A DNA stretch of 64,000 nt from positions 1,281,501 through 1,345,500 of the forward strand of contig NZ_SAUH01000001.1 of the NCBI RefSeq assembly GCF_004193175.1. The letters run 5' to 3'. Positions 33,777 through 42,009 of this stretch are shown here, piece by piece (positions within the stretch are counted from its first letter, which is position 1; the number at the start of each line of letters is the position of its first letter). Under the pieces are notes generated by a model, which did not search any database, was not told the DNA's origin, and saw nothing but the letters and a program-made list of their open reading frames with translations. A program made the position numbers and the translations under genes. This stretch comes from Streptomyces sp. RFCAC02 (lineage in GTDB: Bacteria > Actinomycetota > Actinomycetes > Streptomycetales > Streptomycetaceae).

Positions 33777-35572
33777 TGCCGGGGGGTGCCGTCTTCCAGG
33801 TCCGCTGGGTCGAGGACGCGCAGACCGAGCGTGTCCTGCCCGGTGTCGCGCGGATCGGGCGCGGGCGCCCGGTGCGGCGCGCGGGGGCGCACACGCTGGG
33901 TGGCAGCGTACGGGGCGTGCGCCGGGCCGCCGTCACGGGTGCCCCCTCCGTCGTGCCCGCCCCGGACGTCGCGGTCGTCACCGGCACGCCCCGCGCCGTC
34001 CTCCTCGTCCTCTCCGAAGTCGATGCCGCCGCTCCCCCACGAGTGCAGCACCGCGCCGAGCAGCACGCCCCCGGCGCCCACGACCAGCTCCCGCACGCGC
34101 GCCAGGTCGTCGCGCCGCACCTGCGTCGGATCGCACACGACCAGCACGCCGTCCACCCGGTCGGTCAGCGCGATCGCGTCGGCGTAACTGAGCACCGCCG
34201 GCGCCAGGACGACCACGACACGGCCCTTCGTGTCGGCGTGGCCGATCAACCGGGTCGCGGCCGGCGAGGTCAGGGCACGCGGCACGTTCCGCACACGGCG
34301 GCCCGGCACCAGGTCGAAGATGCCCGACTCCCCCGCGTCGATCGGGACCTGCCCGGCCGGCCACCCCGGCGGCCCCCCGTACTCGGCGCCGCCGGCCGCC
34401 CACCCGGGCCGTACGCCGTCCGCCTCGCGCAACTGCGCGCCCAGGCTCGGGGTCCGCAGGTCCGCCTCGACGAGCAGCGCGTCCATGCCCATCTCGGCGA
34501 ACGCGGCGGTGAGGTTGACCGAGGCGGCCAGCGGCGTCTCGATGCTGCCCCGCGGCGCGACCACCAGCAGCCGGCGGCGCCGCGCGAACGCCTCGTCGTA
34601 CGCCAGCCGGAACGCCACGGACCGGTACTCCTCCGCGAGCTTCCCCTCCGCGAGGAGCTGGTCCGGGTGCCCCCGCCCGGTGCGCGGCAGGACCCCGAGC
34701 ACCGGCGCACGCAGCGCCCGCGTGACGTCGCCCGGGGAGCGCACCGTGGGGTCGAACACGAGCCGCACCCACGCCGCGAGCAGGCCGAGCCCGATGCCGA
34801 CGGCGTAGCCGAGGCCGAGGAGCAGCGGCAGCCCGGGACCGGCGGGGCTGCCGGGCGGCGTGGCCTCCGTGATGACGCGGCCCCCCGTCGTGTCGAGGGC
34901 CTGGAGACCGGCGATCGACGCGTTGATCTCGGAGATCTGCCCCGTCAGGGACGACAGGTCCGCGACGGCGCCGTCGTAGGCGGTCGTGTTCTCGTACAGG
35001 TCCTCCAGCTCGGCCTGCAGCTCGTCGCGCCGGGTGAGCAGCGGCTCGCGGCGCTCCTCCAGGGACGCGACGCCCTGCTCCACCGTCCGGTCGGCGTCCT
35101 CCTGCCGGTTGTCCAGGTAGGCGCGGACGAAGGCGTTCGCCCGCTCGGCGGCGAGCGCCGGGTCGCCCGCCGAGTAGGCGAACCGCAGGACCTCCGTGTT
35201 GGGCGGGTTCGTGACCTGCAGGCCCTTCCCGAGGGCGGCCGCTGCGCTCTCCGGCTCGCCGAGCAGCCCGGCGGCGCGCCGGGCGACCACGTCACCGGTC
35301 GCGGTGCGCCGCTCGGAGCCCATCGCGATCCGGTCCACGGACGCGGTCGCCGCGAACGGGTCGGCCGTCGGCATCCGTAACCGCACCTCGGCCGTCGCGA
35401 TGTACGTCTCGTTCGCGCTCAGCCCGAGCCAGCCGCCGCCCGCGAGCCCCACGAGGATGCCGCACACGATCAGCAGCCGGTAGCGCAGGAGCTGCCGGAA
35501 CTGGTCGCGCAGCAGGTCGGGTTCGTCGTACGGCGCGGCGTGTGCCCGGCCGTCCTCGCGCGCTGCGCTCAT
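33773..35572 (-). CDS. Wzz-type chain-length/BY-kinase-like protein with a degenerate P-loop
   Basis: A 599-residue protein. The N-terminal Wzz domain has one helix (YRLLIVCGILVGLAGGGWLGL, about residues 31-51), a long extracytoplasmic coiled segment (LEERREPLLTRRDELQAELEDLYENT), and a second helix at about 245-270. The C-terminal part has the CpsD/BY-kinase fold: LLVEADLRTPS is the Walker A' Asp-x-Asp, and VDGVLVVCDPTQVRRDDLARVRELV follows. However the Walker A segment (about residue 335) reads VVAPRGSIETPLAASV, with no Gly-Lys-Ser/Thr. There is no Tyr cluster at the C-terminus. It probably sets chain length without kinase activity. GTGA/ATGA overlaps couple it to both neighbours. Confidence 0.87.
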   Translation of the reverse strand: MSAAREDGRAHAAPYDEPDLLRDQFRQLLRYRLLIVCGILVGLAGGGWLGLSANETYIATAEVRLRMPTADPFAATASVDRIAMGSERRTATGDVVARRAAGLLGEPESAAAALGKGLQVTNPPNTEVLRFAYSAGDPALAAERANAFVRAYLDNRQEDADRTVEQGVASLEERREPLLTRRDELQAELEDLYENTTAYDGAVADLSSLTGQISEINASIAGLQALDTTGGRVITEATPPGSPAGPGLPLLLGLGYAVGIGLGLLAAWVRLVFDPTVRSPGDVTRALRAPVLGVLPRTGRGHPDQLLAEGKLAEEYRSVAFRLAYDEAFARRRRLLVVAPRGSIETPLAASVNLTAAFAEMGMDALLVEADLRTPSLGAQLREADGVRPGWAAGGAEYGGPPGWPAGQVPIDAGESGIFDLVPGRRVRNVPRALTSPAATRLIGHADTKGRVVVVLAPAVLSYADAIALTDRVDGVLVVCDPTQVRRDDLARVRELVVGAGGVLLGAVLHSWGSGGIDFGEDEEDGAGRAGDDRDVRGGHDGGGTRDGGPAHAPYAATQRVRPRAPHRAPAPDPRDTGQDTLGLRVLDPADLEDGTPRQ

Positions 35573-36897
35573 GCGGGAGCTCCCCTTCTCGTGCCGCCAC
35601 GCCCCAGAGCCTGACGCACCGGCGCGCCGAGGGCCAGAGCCTCGTCCAGCATCGCCGTGATCCGGCGCAGACCGGCGGTGCGCGACAGGTTCTCACGGGC
35701 GTACGCCGCGCCGCGCGCGCCGAGTTCGCCGGCGGTCTCGGGGTCGGCCGCGAGGCGGCGCGCGGCGTCGGCGAGCGCCGCCGGGTCCTCCGGCGGGACG
35801 AGGACACCGCCGCCCGACCTGCGGACCTCGTCGGCCGTGCCGCCCGCGGCGGCGACCGAGGCGATGACGGGCCGTCCCGCGGCGAAGTAGGACGTCAGTT
35901 TCGAGGGGACGCTCATGTCCAGCACGGCGGCCCGCTGCGTCACCACGAGCGCGTCGGCTGCGGCGAGGACGGCCGGGAAGTCGGCGTCCGCGACCGGCGG
36001 GAGGAGCGTCACGTTGGGCACGGCGGCGGCCAGCGCGGCGAGCCGGACGCGCTGGCTGCCGTCCCCCATGAGGACGACGTGCAGCTCCGGCGCGCGGCGG
36101 GCCGCCGCGACGAGGACGTCGAGCCCCTGCTTCAGGCCCATCGTGCCGGCGTGCAGGAGCACCGTGCGGCCGGGCGCCCAGCCGAGGCGCGCGCGGACCC
36201 GGGCGCGACCGGCCGGGTCGGCGGGCGGCGCGGGGACGTGCGACCAGTTCGGCACGAGGCGCACGCGGTCGGCGGGGACGCCGAGCGCCCGCACGCGCTC
36301 CCTGAAGCTGTCGTGGATGACGCCGACGAGCGTGGCGGCGGCGAGGACCCGGCGCTCGGCGGCGGCCACCGCGGCGGCGGCCCTGCCGCCGCCCCTGATG
36401 CCGCTCTGCGCCGCCGCGGCCCCCATCAGGTCCTGCACCACCGGTACGAACGGGACGCCCCACCGCCCGGCGGCGCGCGCCGCCAGCGCCCCGCCCGCCA
36501 GGCTCGGGATCTGCGCCAGGACGGCGTCGGGCCTGCCCATGCGCGGCGGGGCGAGCAGGCCGTGCAGCAGGATCGACCCCTCGTACAGGGCGCGGCGGGC
36601 CGCCGTCTGCCGGGCCGGGACGGTGTGCCGCCTGCGGTGCACGAGGACGCCAGCGCGCTCCTCGACGGCCCGCCACCGGCCGCGCCACTCCGGGTCGGTG
36701 CGCCAGGCCGGGTAGTGCGGCAGGCCGGCGAGGACGTGGACCTCGGCGCCGCGGTCGGCGGCGAGGTGCTCGGCGAGCTGGGCGGCGTACGGGCCGATCC
36801 CGGCGTGCTCGGGCGCGTAGTTGGTGGAGACCAGGAGGAACCGGCGGCCCGGTCTCCCGCCGTCCCGGCCGTCCCCGCGGACACTGGTGTGACGCAC
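35569..36897 (-). CDS. Family 4 glycosyltransferase (WcaI-like)
   Basis: A 442-residue GT-B enzyme. N-terminal motif FLLVSTNYAPEHAGIGPYAAQLAEHLAA and PVVQDLMGAAAAQSGI are typical of the WcaI/colanic acid group. The C-terminal domain has TVLLHAGTMGLKQGLDVLVAA and the donor-site signature SVPSKLTSYFAAGRPVIAS (Lys for phosphate, Glu replaced by Thr-Ala after the Gly). It adds a sugar to the lipid-linked repeat unit; the donor could be GDP-fucose made by gmd and fcl. It starts at GTG 36897 with GGGGGAGGG about 11 nt upstream and overlaps the Wzz-like gene by 4 nt. Confidence 0.9.
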   Translation of the reverse strand: MRHTSVRGDGRDGGRPGRRFLLVSTNYAPEHAGIGPYAAQLAEHLAADRGAEVHVLAGLPHYPAWRTDPEWRGRWRAVEERAGVLVHRRRHTVPARQTAARRALYEGSILLHGLLAPPRMGRPDAVLAQIPSLAGGALAARAAGRWGVPFVPVVQDLMGAAAAQSGIRGGGRAAAAVAAAERRVLAAATLVGVIHDSFRERVRALGVPADRVRLVPNWSHVPAPPADPAGRARVRARLGWAPGRTVLLHAGTMGLKQGLDVLVAAARRAPELHVVLMGDGSQRVRLAALAAAVPNVTLLPPVADADFPAVLAAADALVVTQRAAVLDMSVPSKLTSYFAAGRPVIASVAAAGGTADEVRRSGGGVLVPPEDPAALADAARRLAADPETAGELGARGAAYARENLSRTAGLRRITAMLDEALALGAPVRQALGRGGTRRGAPA

Positions 36898-37053
36898 GAT
36901 GTCTGCCCTCCCCCTGAAGACCTCCCCGACTACGTGAAGTATCCGCGTTCTCCACCGGAGTTACACACGTTGTCAGGGATCGACCGCGCGGGGCGACGGC
37001 GCGGGGCTATGGTGGAGCGCAGCGTCCGCGACGGCCAGTGGGGGGTCGTGCAC

Positions 37054-37551
37054 ATGCCACAGGCGGGGCACACGGTGGGGTACGCGCCGGGGGTCTGGGA
37101 TCTGTTCCACATCGGCCATCTCAACGTGCTGCGCCACGCCAGGAGCCGCTGCGACTACCTGGTGGCCGGCGTCGTCTCGGACGCGATGGCCGCGCTGGCG
37201 AAGGGCAGGGCGCCGGTGATCCCGCTGGTGGAGCGGCTGGAGATCGTCCGCAGCGTGCGGTACGTGGACGCCGCGTTCGTCGAGACGGTGCCGGACAAGC
37301 TCGTCACCTGGGAACAGGTGCGGTTCGACGTCCTGTTCAAGGGCGACGACTGGCGCGGCACCCCGAAGGGCGAGCGGCTGGAGCGGGACTTCGCCGCCGT
37401 GGGCGTCGAGGTCGTCTACTTCCCCTACACGGTGCACACGTCCAGCACTCACCTGCGGGCGGCGCTCGCGGCGCTCGCCGAGCCCGCCGCCCCGGCCGCC
37501 GACAGCGCGCGGAACCACCGCACGGAGAACGCCGCGCAGAACACGACGTAG
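37054..37551 (+). CDS. Glycerol-3-phosphate cytidylyltransferase-like nucleotidyltransferase
   Basis: A 165-residue nucleotidyltransferase of the TagD/RfaE-C fold. The start TVGYAPGVWDLFHIGHLNVLRHARSRCDYLVAGVV contains the HIGH box, and VDVLFKGDDWRGTPKGE and SSTHLRAALA complete the site. TagD-type enzymes make CDP-glycerol; others make ADP-sugars. It pairs with the convergent CDP-alcohol phosphotransferase, whose gene overlaps its last 103 nt on the opposite strand. I use ATG 37054 (GGGGGG about 8 nt upstream); GTG 37048 is possible. Probably produces a CDP-activated polyol for a phosphate-linked glycan. Confidence 0.88.
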   Translation: MPQAGHTVGYAPGVWDLFHIGHLNVLRHARSRCDYLVAGVVSDAMAALAKGRAPVIPLVERLEIVRSVRYVDAAFVETVPDKLVTWEQVRFDVLFKGDDWRGTPKGERLERDFAAVGVEVVYFPYTVHTSSTHLRAALAALAEPAAPAADSARNHRTENAAQNTT

Positions 37552-38198
37552 ACGCCCGCGAGGACGGCGTACGCGGCGCGGAACAGGCCCTCGTCCCCCA
37601 GCAGCAGGAACAGCGCGCACAGTGTGCCGTAGTCGGCGGGCAGCAGCGCCAGCGCGCGCAGCCGGGACGGCGGGGGGGCGTGCGGTGGGGGCGCGGCGGG
37701 GCGCGGCGTCAGCTTGTCCGCGAGCAGGCCGCCGAAGAAGATCATGATGTGCGCGAGCTGGAACACCGGGGGCACCAGCAGCCAGCCGTCGTCGGGCAGC
37801 GCGAAGTGGCGGTGGAACGCGATGAGCACGGCGGTGTGCAGCGCGGTGATCTTCGCGCAGTCCACGGCGTGGTCGAGCCACTCCCCCGCCGGGCTGCCGG
37901 TGCCGCACAGGCGGGCGAGCTGCCCGTCGGCCGCGTCGAGGGCGAAGCCGCCGGCCAGCGCCGCCCAGACGCCGGCGGCCAGCGGCCAGGACGGCGGCAG
38001 GAGCGCGACGGCTGCGACGCCGGCGAGGCTGAGCAGGGCGCTCGCGGCCGTGACCCCGTTCGGGGTGAGGCCGGCGCGGTGGGCGGCGGCGGCGCAGACG
38101 CGGCCGGCGGGCCGGTTGACGTACCGGGAGTAGAGGGAGACGCCGCGCGCCGTCTTCTGCGCGTCGCGCAGCCGCGCGAGGGCCGCGCGGAACGTCAT
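37449..38198 (-). CDS. CDP-alcohol phosphatidyltransferase family membrane protein
   Basis: A 249-residue membrane enzyme transferring an alcohol phosphate from a CDP-alcohol. The full signature is present: DAADGQLARLCGTGSPAGEW followed by LDHAVD, i.e. D-x2-D-G-x2-A-R-x8-G-x3-D-x3-D (about residues 83-108). Six helices surround it. Because a TagD-like enzyme is encoded right beside it, the acceptor-donor pair could be CDP-glycerol or CDP-inositol derivatives in a glycan or phospholipid. GGAG lies 7 nt before the ATG at 38198. Its end overlaps the cytidylyltransferase gene by 103 nt in antisense orientation. Confidence 0.92.
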   Translation of the reverse strand: MTFRAALARLRDAQKTARGVSLYSRYVNRPAGRVCAAAAHRAGLTPNGVTAASALLSLAGVAAVALLPPSWPLAAGVWAALAGGFALDAADGQLARLCGTGSPAGEWLDHAVDCAKITALHTAVLIAFHRHFALPDDGWLLVPPVFQLAHIMIFFGGLLADKLTPRPAAPPPHAPPPSRLRALALLPADYGTLCALFLLLGDEGLFRAAYAVLAGVYVVFCAAFSVRWFRALSAAGAAGSASAASAARR

Positions 38199-38351
38199 GG
38201 CCGGCTCCGTGCGCGTGTCCCCCACCGTCGCCGCCTCCCGCCCCCGCGTCCCGGCCCGCATCATCGCATGCGCGCCCGGGGGGTGCGGCCGTTGTCGGCC
38301 GGAGTCGATACGATGCGTGGGCCGGACTGGAGACGACGGGGAGGGGCCACG

Positions 38352-39350
38352 ATGCGGCTGCGAGCACGGCTCGCCAGGGCGACGGCGGCGGTGACGGCCA
38401 CGCTGGCGCTGGCGGGCGGTCTGTCGGGGTGCATGACGGTGCACGGCGAAGAGGCCGTGGTGCCGGCGGCCACCCCCGAGGAGGCCGCGGCGGCGCTCGA
38501 CCGCTACGTCGACATCAGCAACGAGGCGAAGGGCGTCAACGACGCCGAGCGCAACAAGGACATCGAGGACGGCGGCCTCGGCGCCATCGACTTCGCGGGC
38601 CTCACCGCCCGGCACGACGTGTACGGCGAGGACGATCCCGACTTCGAGCCGCTCGCGGTGTCCGACACGGAGTTCCACATCCCGCAGCAGGCGGCGTGGC
38701 CGAAGTTCTTCGTCGCCGACACGGCCACCAACCAGGGCCACAACCGCTGGCTGATGTTCTTCACGCGCGACTCGGTCGACGAGGACTGGCGCGTGACGTA
38801 CCTGTCGTCACTGCCGGCCGCGCAGATCCCCGAGTTCGCCGAGGACGAGGACGGTTATCTGGAGGACATACCGGTCGGTGAGGAGTCGGGGCTCGCGATC
38901 GAGCCGTCCGAGATCAGCACCGCGTACACGGTCTACCTGCAGAGCGAGACCGGCCCGTTCGCGGCCGGCCCCTACACCAGCGAGACCCGGGCGAACCGCG
39001 ACCAGGTGAACAGCGGCGCCCAGTCGCTGACCGAGTTCCGCGATTCGCCGCCCGACCTCGACGAGAACCCGGACTACGCGCCGCTGGCCATGCGGCTGGC
39101 GGACGGCTCCGCCTTCGTCATGTTCACGACCCAGCACGACCAGCGGCTCACCATGGCCTCGGGCGAGGTCATCCCGGCCGAGAGCATCGGCGAGCTGACC
39201 GCGGCCCTCATGGAGGAGGACCCGGAGGACGGGCTGGAGTGGATGACGCTCCACCTCGTCGGGATACAGGCCGCCGTGGTGCCGCAGGGCGAGGGCGAGG
39301 TCCAGGTGATCGGCCAGATCAAGGACGCCGTCGCCGCCGAGGGGCACTGA
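38352..39350 (+). CDS. Lipoprotein, function unknown
   Basis: A 332-residue lipoprotein with signal RLRARLARATAAVTATLALAGGLSGC, the Cys in LSGC being lipidated. The mature protein has an acidic Asp/Glu-rich sequence with two similar halves, each roughly 'RY..... GLTARHDVYG...' and '...YTSETRANRDQVNSG...'. It begins with AATPEEAAAALDRYVDISNEAK. It resembles a class of Streptomyces lipoproteins annotated only as DUF-containing. GGGGAGGGG precedes the ATG. It ends at a very strong hairpin at 39392-39425. Confidence 0.86.
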   Translation: MRLRARLARATAAVTATLALAGGLSGCMTVHGEEAVVPAATPEEAAAALDRYVDISNEAKGVNDAERNKDIEDGGLGAIDFAGLTARHDVYGEDDPDFEPLAVSDTEFHIPQQAAWPKFFVADTATNQGHNRWLMFFTRDSVDEDWRVTYLSSLPAAQIPEFAEDEDGYLEDIPVGEESGLAIEPSEISTAYTVYLQSETGPFAAGPYTSETRANRDQVNSGAQSLTEFRDSPPDLDENPDYAPLAMRLADGSAFVMFTTQHDQRLTMASGEVIPAESIGELTAALMEEDPEDGLEWMTLHLVGIQAAVVPQGEGEVQVIGQIKDAVAAEGH

Positions 39351-39391
39351 CGGCGGGCCGCCGCCGGGAGTCCGCGCGGGGGGACGAACGA

Positions 39392-39425
39392 GGGAGAGGG
39401 GGCGCCGGCCGGCGCCCCCTCTCCC
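39392..39425. terminator. 15-bp perfect bidirectional hairpin
   Basis: GGGAGAGGGGGCGCC (39392-39406) and GGCGCCCCCTCTCCC (39411-39425) make a perfect 15-bp stem with a GGCC loop between the convergent lipoprotein and Prim-Pol-like genes. Confidence 0.85.
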
Positions 39426-39455
39426 GTGCTGCGGTGCTCGTGCGGTGCCGTGCGC

Positions 39456-40172
39456 TCAGGGCCAGGCGGGGGCCTGCTCGGGCTCGCTCGCGAGGTGGGC
39501 GGCGCAGGCGTCGGTGAGGGCCTCCAGCAGGGTCAGCGGCTCGGGGAGCGGGTGCTCGGGGCCGTGGAGCCAGCGGACGCTGCCGGTGCCGCCCGGGGGC
39601 ACACGGGACGGCGGCAGGAGGACGTAGCTGCCGCGGCAGTGCCACCGCAGCCCCGGGTGCTCGTCCATGGTCTCGGGGTGGCAGTCCAGCTCGCAGGGCC
39701 ACCACTCGTCCTCGTCGTCCGGGGTGCCGCGGGTGGCGGTGAAGAACAGGACGCGGTCCGGGTCGGCGACGGCGACCGGGCCGACCGGGACCCCGGCGTC
39801 GGTGAGGCGGGCGAGCGCCGCGTACCCGGCGGGCGCGGGGACGTCCAGGACGTCGTGGGCGGCGCCGGTGGCGGTGATGAAGTTCGCCAGGGGGTCGGCG
39901 CGCAGCCAGTGGAGGACGGTGTCGCGGTCGGTGGTCGCCTGTGTCTGCCAGGCGAGGGAGACGGGGTGCCGCGCGGGCGTGGGACAGCCGATCCGTTCGC
40001 AGGAACAGCCGTACCCCTGGGGGTGGGCCGCGGGCGCCACCGGGAATCCGGCGGCCGCCGCCGCGAGCAGCAGGTCCTCCCGTGCCGCGGCGGCAGCGGC
40101 GCCGGCCGCCGCGCCCCTGGCACCCCGGCGCAGCCAGCGGGGGATTCTGCTCTCGTGGCTCTCGCGTTCCAT
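39456..40172 (-). CDS. Bifunctional DNA primase/polymerase N-terminal-like protein
   Basis: A 238-residue protein of the Prim-Pol N-terminal domain family. After an Arg/Ala-rich N-terminus it shows FPVAPAAHPQGYGCSCERIGCPTPARHP, with three Cys (GCSCERIGC) in the place of the zinc-binding or substrate loop, then LANFITATGAAHDVLDVPA (the DVxD-like acidic motif here read DVLDVP) and SYVLLPPS. In plasmids and phages such proteins prime DNA replication; in Streptomyces chromosomes this stand-alone form is frequent with an unclear role. GGGGGAGC immediately precedes the ATG. No other mobile-element genes flank it. Confidence 0.8.
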   Translation of the reverse strand: MERESHESRIPRWLRRGARGAAAGAAAAAAREDLLLAAAAAGFPVAPAAHPQGYGCSCERIGCPTPARHPVSLAWQTQATTDRDTVLHWLRADPLANFITATGAAHDVLDVPAPAGYAALARLTDAGVPVGPVAVADPDRVLFFTATRGTPDDEDEWWPCELDCHPETMDEHPGLRWHCRGSYVLLPPSRVPPGGTGSVRWLHGPEHPLPEPLTLLEALTDACAAHLASEPEQAPAWP

Positions 40173-40373
40173 GCTCCCCCTGCCGTTTTCACTGGTCTAC
40201 GGGTCCGTGAGCGGTTGAGCGCCGCCGCCGGATGTTTTATTCCGCTGTGGCGGACAATCCTGCCCTGCGGGGTCTCCGGATGCGTAATCGGGAGGGGCGC
40301 GCCGGGCGCGCTGCCGCGTGCCCCGCGCGCCCCTCCCGTCACGCCGGCGAGGGCGCGCGGCGCGGCCGTGCGG

Positions 40374-41732
40374 TCACCGTGCGGCGGCCCGCCAGGGGCG
40401 GACCAGGACGGCGAAGCACAGGGCCGCCAGGGACACGGCGCTGAGCTGGACCACGGCCATCGGCACGGCGGTGTGCTCGCCCGCGATACCGACGAGCGGC
40501 GAGGCGACGGCGCCGACGAAGAAGGACGACGCGCCCAGCAGCGCGGACGCGGCGCCGGCCGCGTGGGGCGCGCGTTCGAGGCCCTCGGAGTTGGCGTTCG
40601 GCAGGACGAGGGGCATGGAGCCCATCAGGACGAACAGTCCGGCCGAGATCGGGAAGAGGCCGACGTCGCCGAAGACGCCGGTGGTCATGAGCAGCAGGGC
40701 CACGCTGTCGGCGACGATGAGGACGAGGCCGACGGTCATCACGCGGTGCGTCGGCACCCGGCCGACGAGGATCTTTCCGTTGACCTGGCTCATCACGACC
40801 ATGGAGATCGAGTTGGCCATGAACAGCATGCTGAACGTCTGCGGCGACGCGCCGTAAATTTCCTGGACGACGAACGGCGATGCGGACACATATGCGAAGA
40901 GTGTCGCGAATGTCAGGCCGCCCACGAGGAGGTGGCCGGTGAACACCCGGTCGCGGAACAGGCCGCCCATCGAGCGCAGCGCGGGCCGCACACCGCCGGA
41001 GTCGCGGCGCTCCCGCGGCAGGGTCTCCGGGAGCCAGCGCGCGACCGCCACGACGAGGACGACGCCGATGGCGGCCAGGATCACGAAGATGCCGCGCCAG
41101 TCGGTGAAACGCATGAGCTGGCCGCCGAACACGGGCGCCAGGATGGGCGCGAGACCGGAGACGAGCATCAGCGAGGAGAAGAAGCGGGCCATCGCGACAC
41201 CGCTGAACAGGTCGCGCACCACGGCGCGGGCGATGACGATGCCCGCCGAGCCGGCGAGACCCTGGATGAAGCGGAAGACGGTCAGGGTCTCCACGTTGGG
41301 CGCGAAGGCGCAGGCGGCGGACGCGACGACGTAACCGCTCATGCCGCACAGCAGCGGCCAGCGGCGGCCGAGCTGGTCGCTCATCGGGCCGGCGACCAAC
41401 TGGCCGAGGCCGAGGCCGAGGAGGCAGGCCGTCAGGGTGAGCTGGACGGTGGACGCGCTGGTGCCGAGGGCGTCGCCGACCTCGGGGAGGGCGGGGAGGT
41501 AGGTGTCCAGGGACAGGGGCGGCAGCGCGGAGAGGCTGCCGAGGATGAGGGTGAGCAGCAGTCCGGCCCGCTGCCGGCGGGAGAGCTGCGGTGCTCCGGT
41601 GCCGGCCGGTGCGGGCCGGGGGCTCGCGGTGGCGAGCGGGGTGCCGACCGTCGGGTCGGGCGGTGCGTCGAGGGGTGTGTCGAGCGGGATGTCGGGGACG
41701 GCGGCCGCGGGTTGGTGGCCGGACTGGTTCAT
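40374..41732 (-). CDS. Bcr/CflA-family multidrug efflux MFS transporter
   Basis: A 452-residue, twelve-helix MFS drug:H+ antiporter of the Bcr/CflA (DHA1) group. Family marks: LSALPPLSLDTYLPALPEVGDALG (motif with conserved Asp in helix 1), VAGPMSDQLGRRWPLLCG (motif A), FRFIQGLAGSAGIVIARAVVRDLF (motif C-like) and LVSGLAPILAPVFGGQL. A 50-residue cytoplasmic N-terminus is Pro/Ala-rich. GGAGAGGTGC lies just before the ATG at 41732. Substrates may be drugs or toxic metabolites. Confidence 0.93.
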   Translation of the reverse strand: MNQSGHQPAAAVPDIPLDTPLDAPPDPTVGTPLATASPRPAPAGTGAPQLSRRQRAGLLLTLILGSLSALPPLSLDTYLPALPEVGDALGTSASTVQLTLTACLLGLGLGQLVAGPMSDQLGRRWPLLCGMSGYVVASAACAFAPNVETLTVFRFIQGLAGSAGIVIARAVVRDLFSGVAMARFFSSLMLVSGLAPILAPVFGGQLMRFTDWRGIFVILAAIGVVLVVAVARWLPETLPRERRDSGGVRPALRSMGGLFRDRVFTGHLLVGGLTFATLFAYVSASPFVVQEIYGASPQTFSMLFMANSISMVVMSQVNGKILVGRVPTHRVMTVGLVLIVADSVALLLMTTGVFGDVGLFPISAGLFVLMGSMPLVLPNANSEGLERAPHAAGAASALLGASSFFVGAVASPLVGIAGEHTAVPMAVVQLSAVSLAALCFAVLVRPWRAAAR

Positions 41733-42009
41733 GCACCTCTCCGGTACTCGTCAGGAACCACCCAATCATCCCATGACCTGACTTCCAGACCATCTGATTA
41801 ACGCCCTTTCGATGGCCTCCTGACGTGTCCCTCACCACAGTCCGCGGGACCGTGGACGCGCCCTGCGGGAGCGCGCGTTCGGCCGTACGCGCCCCCCGGT
41901 GCATCGGCCCGCCCCCTCGGGGCCAGGTTCCCCGGCATGACGGCGGCCGTTGGTGGAATTCGGGAGGTCCGGGAACGGGCGCCCGGCCGTGGACTGGCAA
42001 GGTTGTCCC

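Noticed and set aside
39456..40172. Prim-Pol gene as a sign of an integrated plasmid or phage
   Set aside because: No integrase, attachment site, tRNA or replication gene is near; such stand-alone Prim-Pol genes are common in Streptomyces.
41786..41796. CAGACCATCTG, a short dyad upstream of the Bcr/CflA pump
   Set aside because: Four-base arms with no second copy and no adjacent regulator; could be chance.
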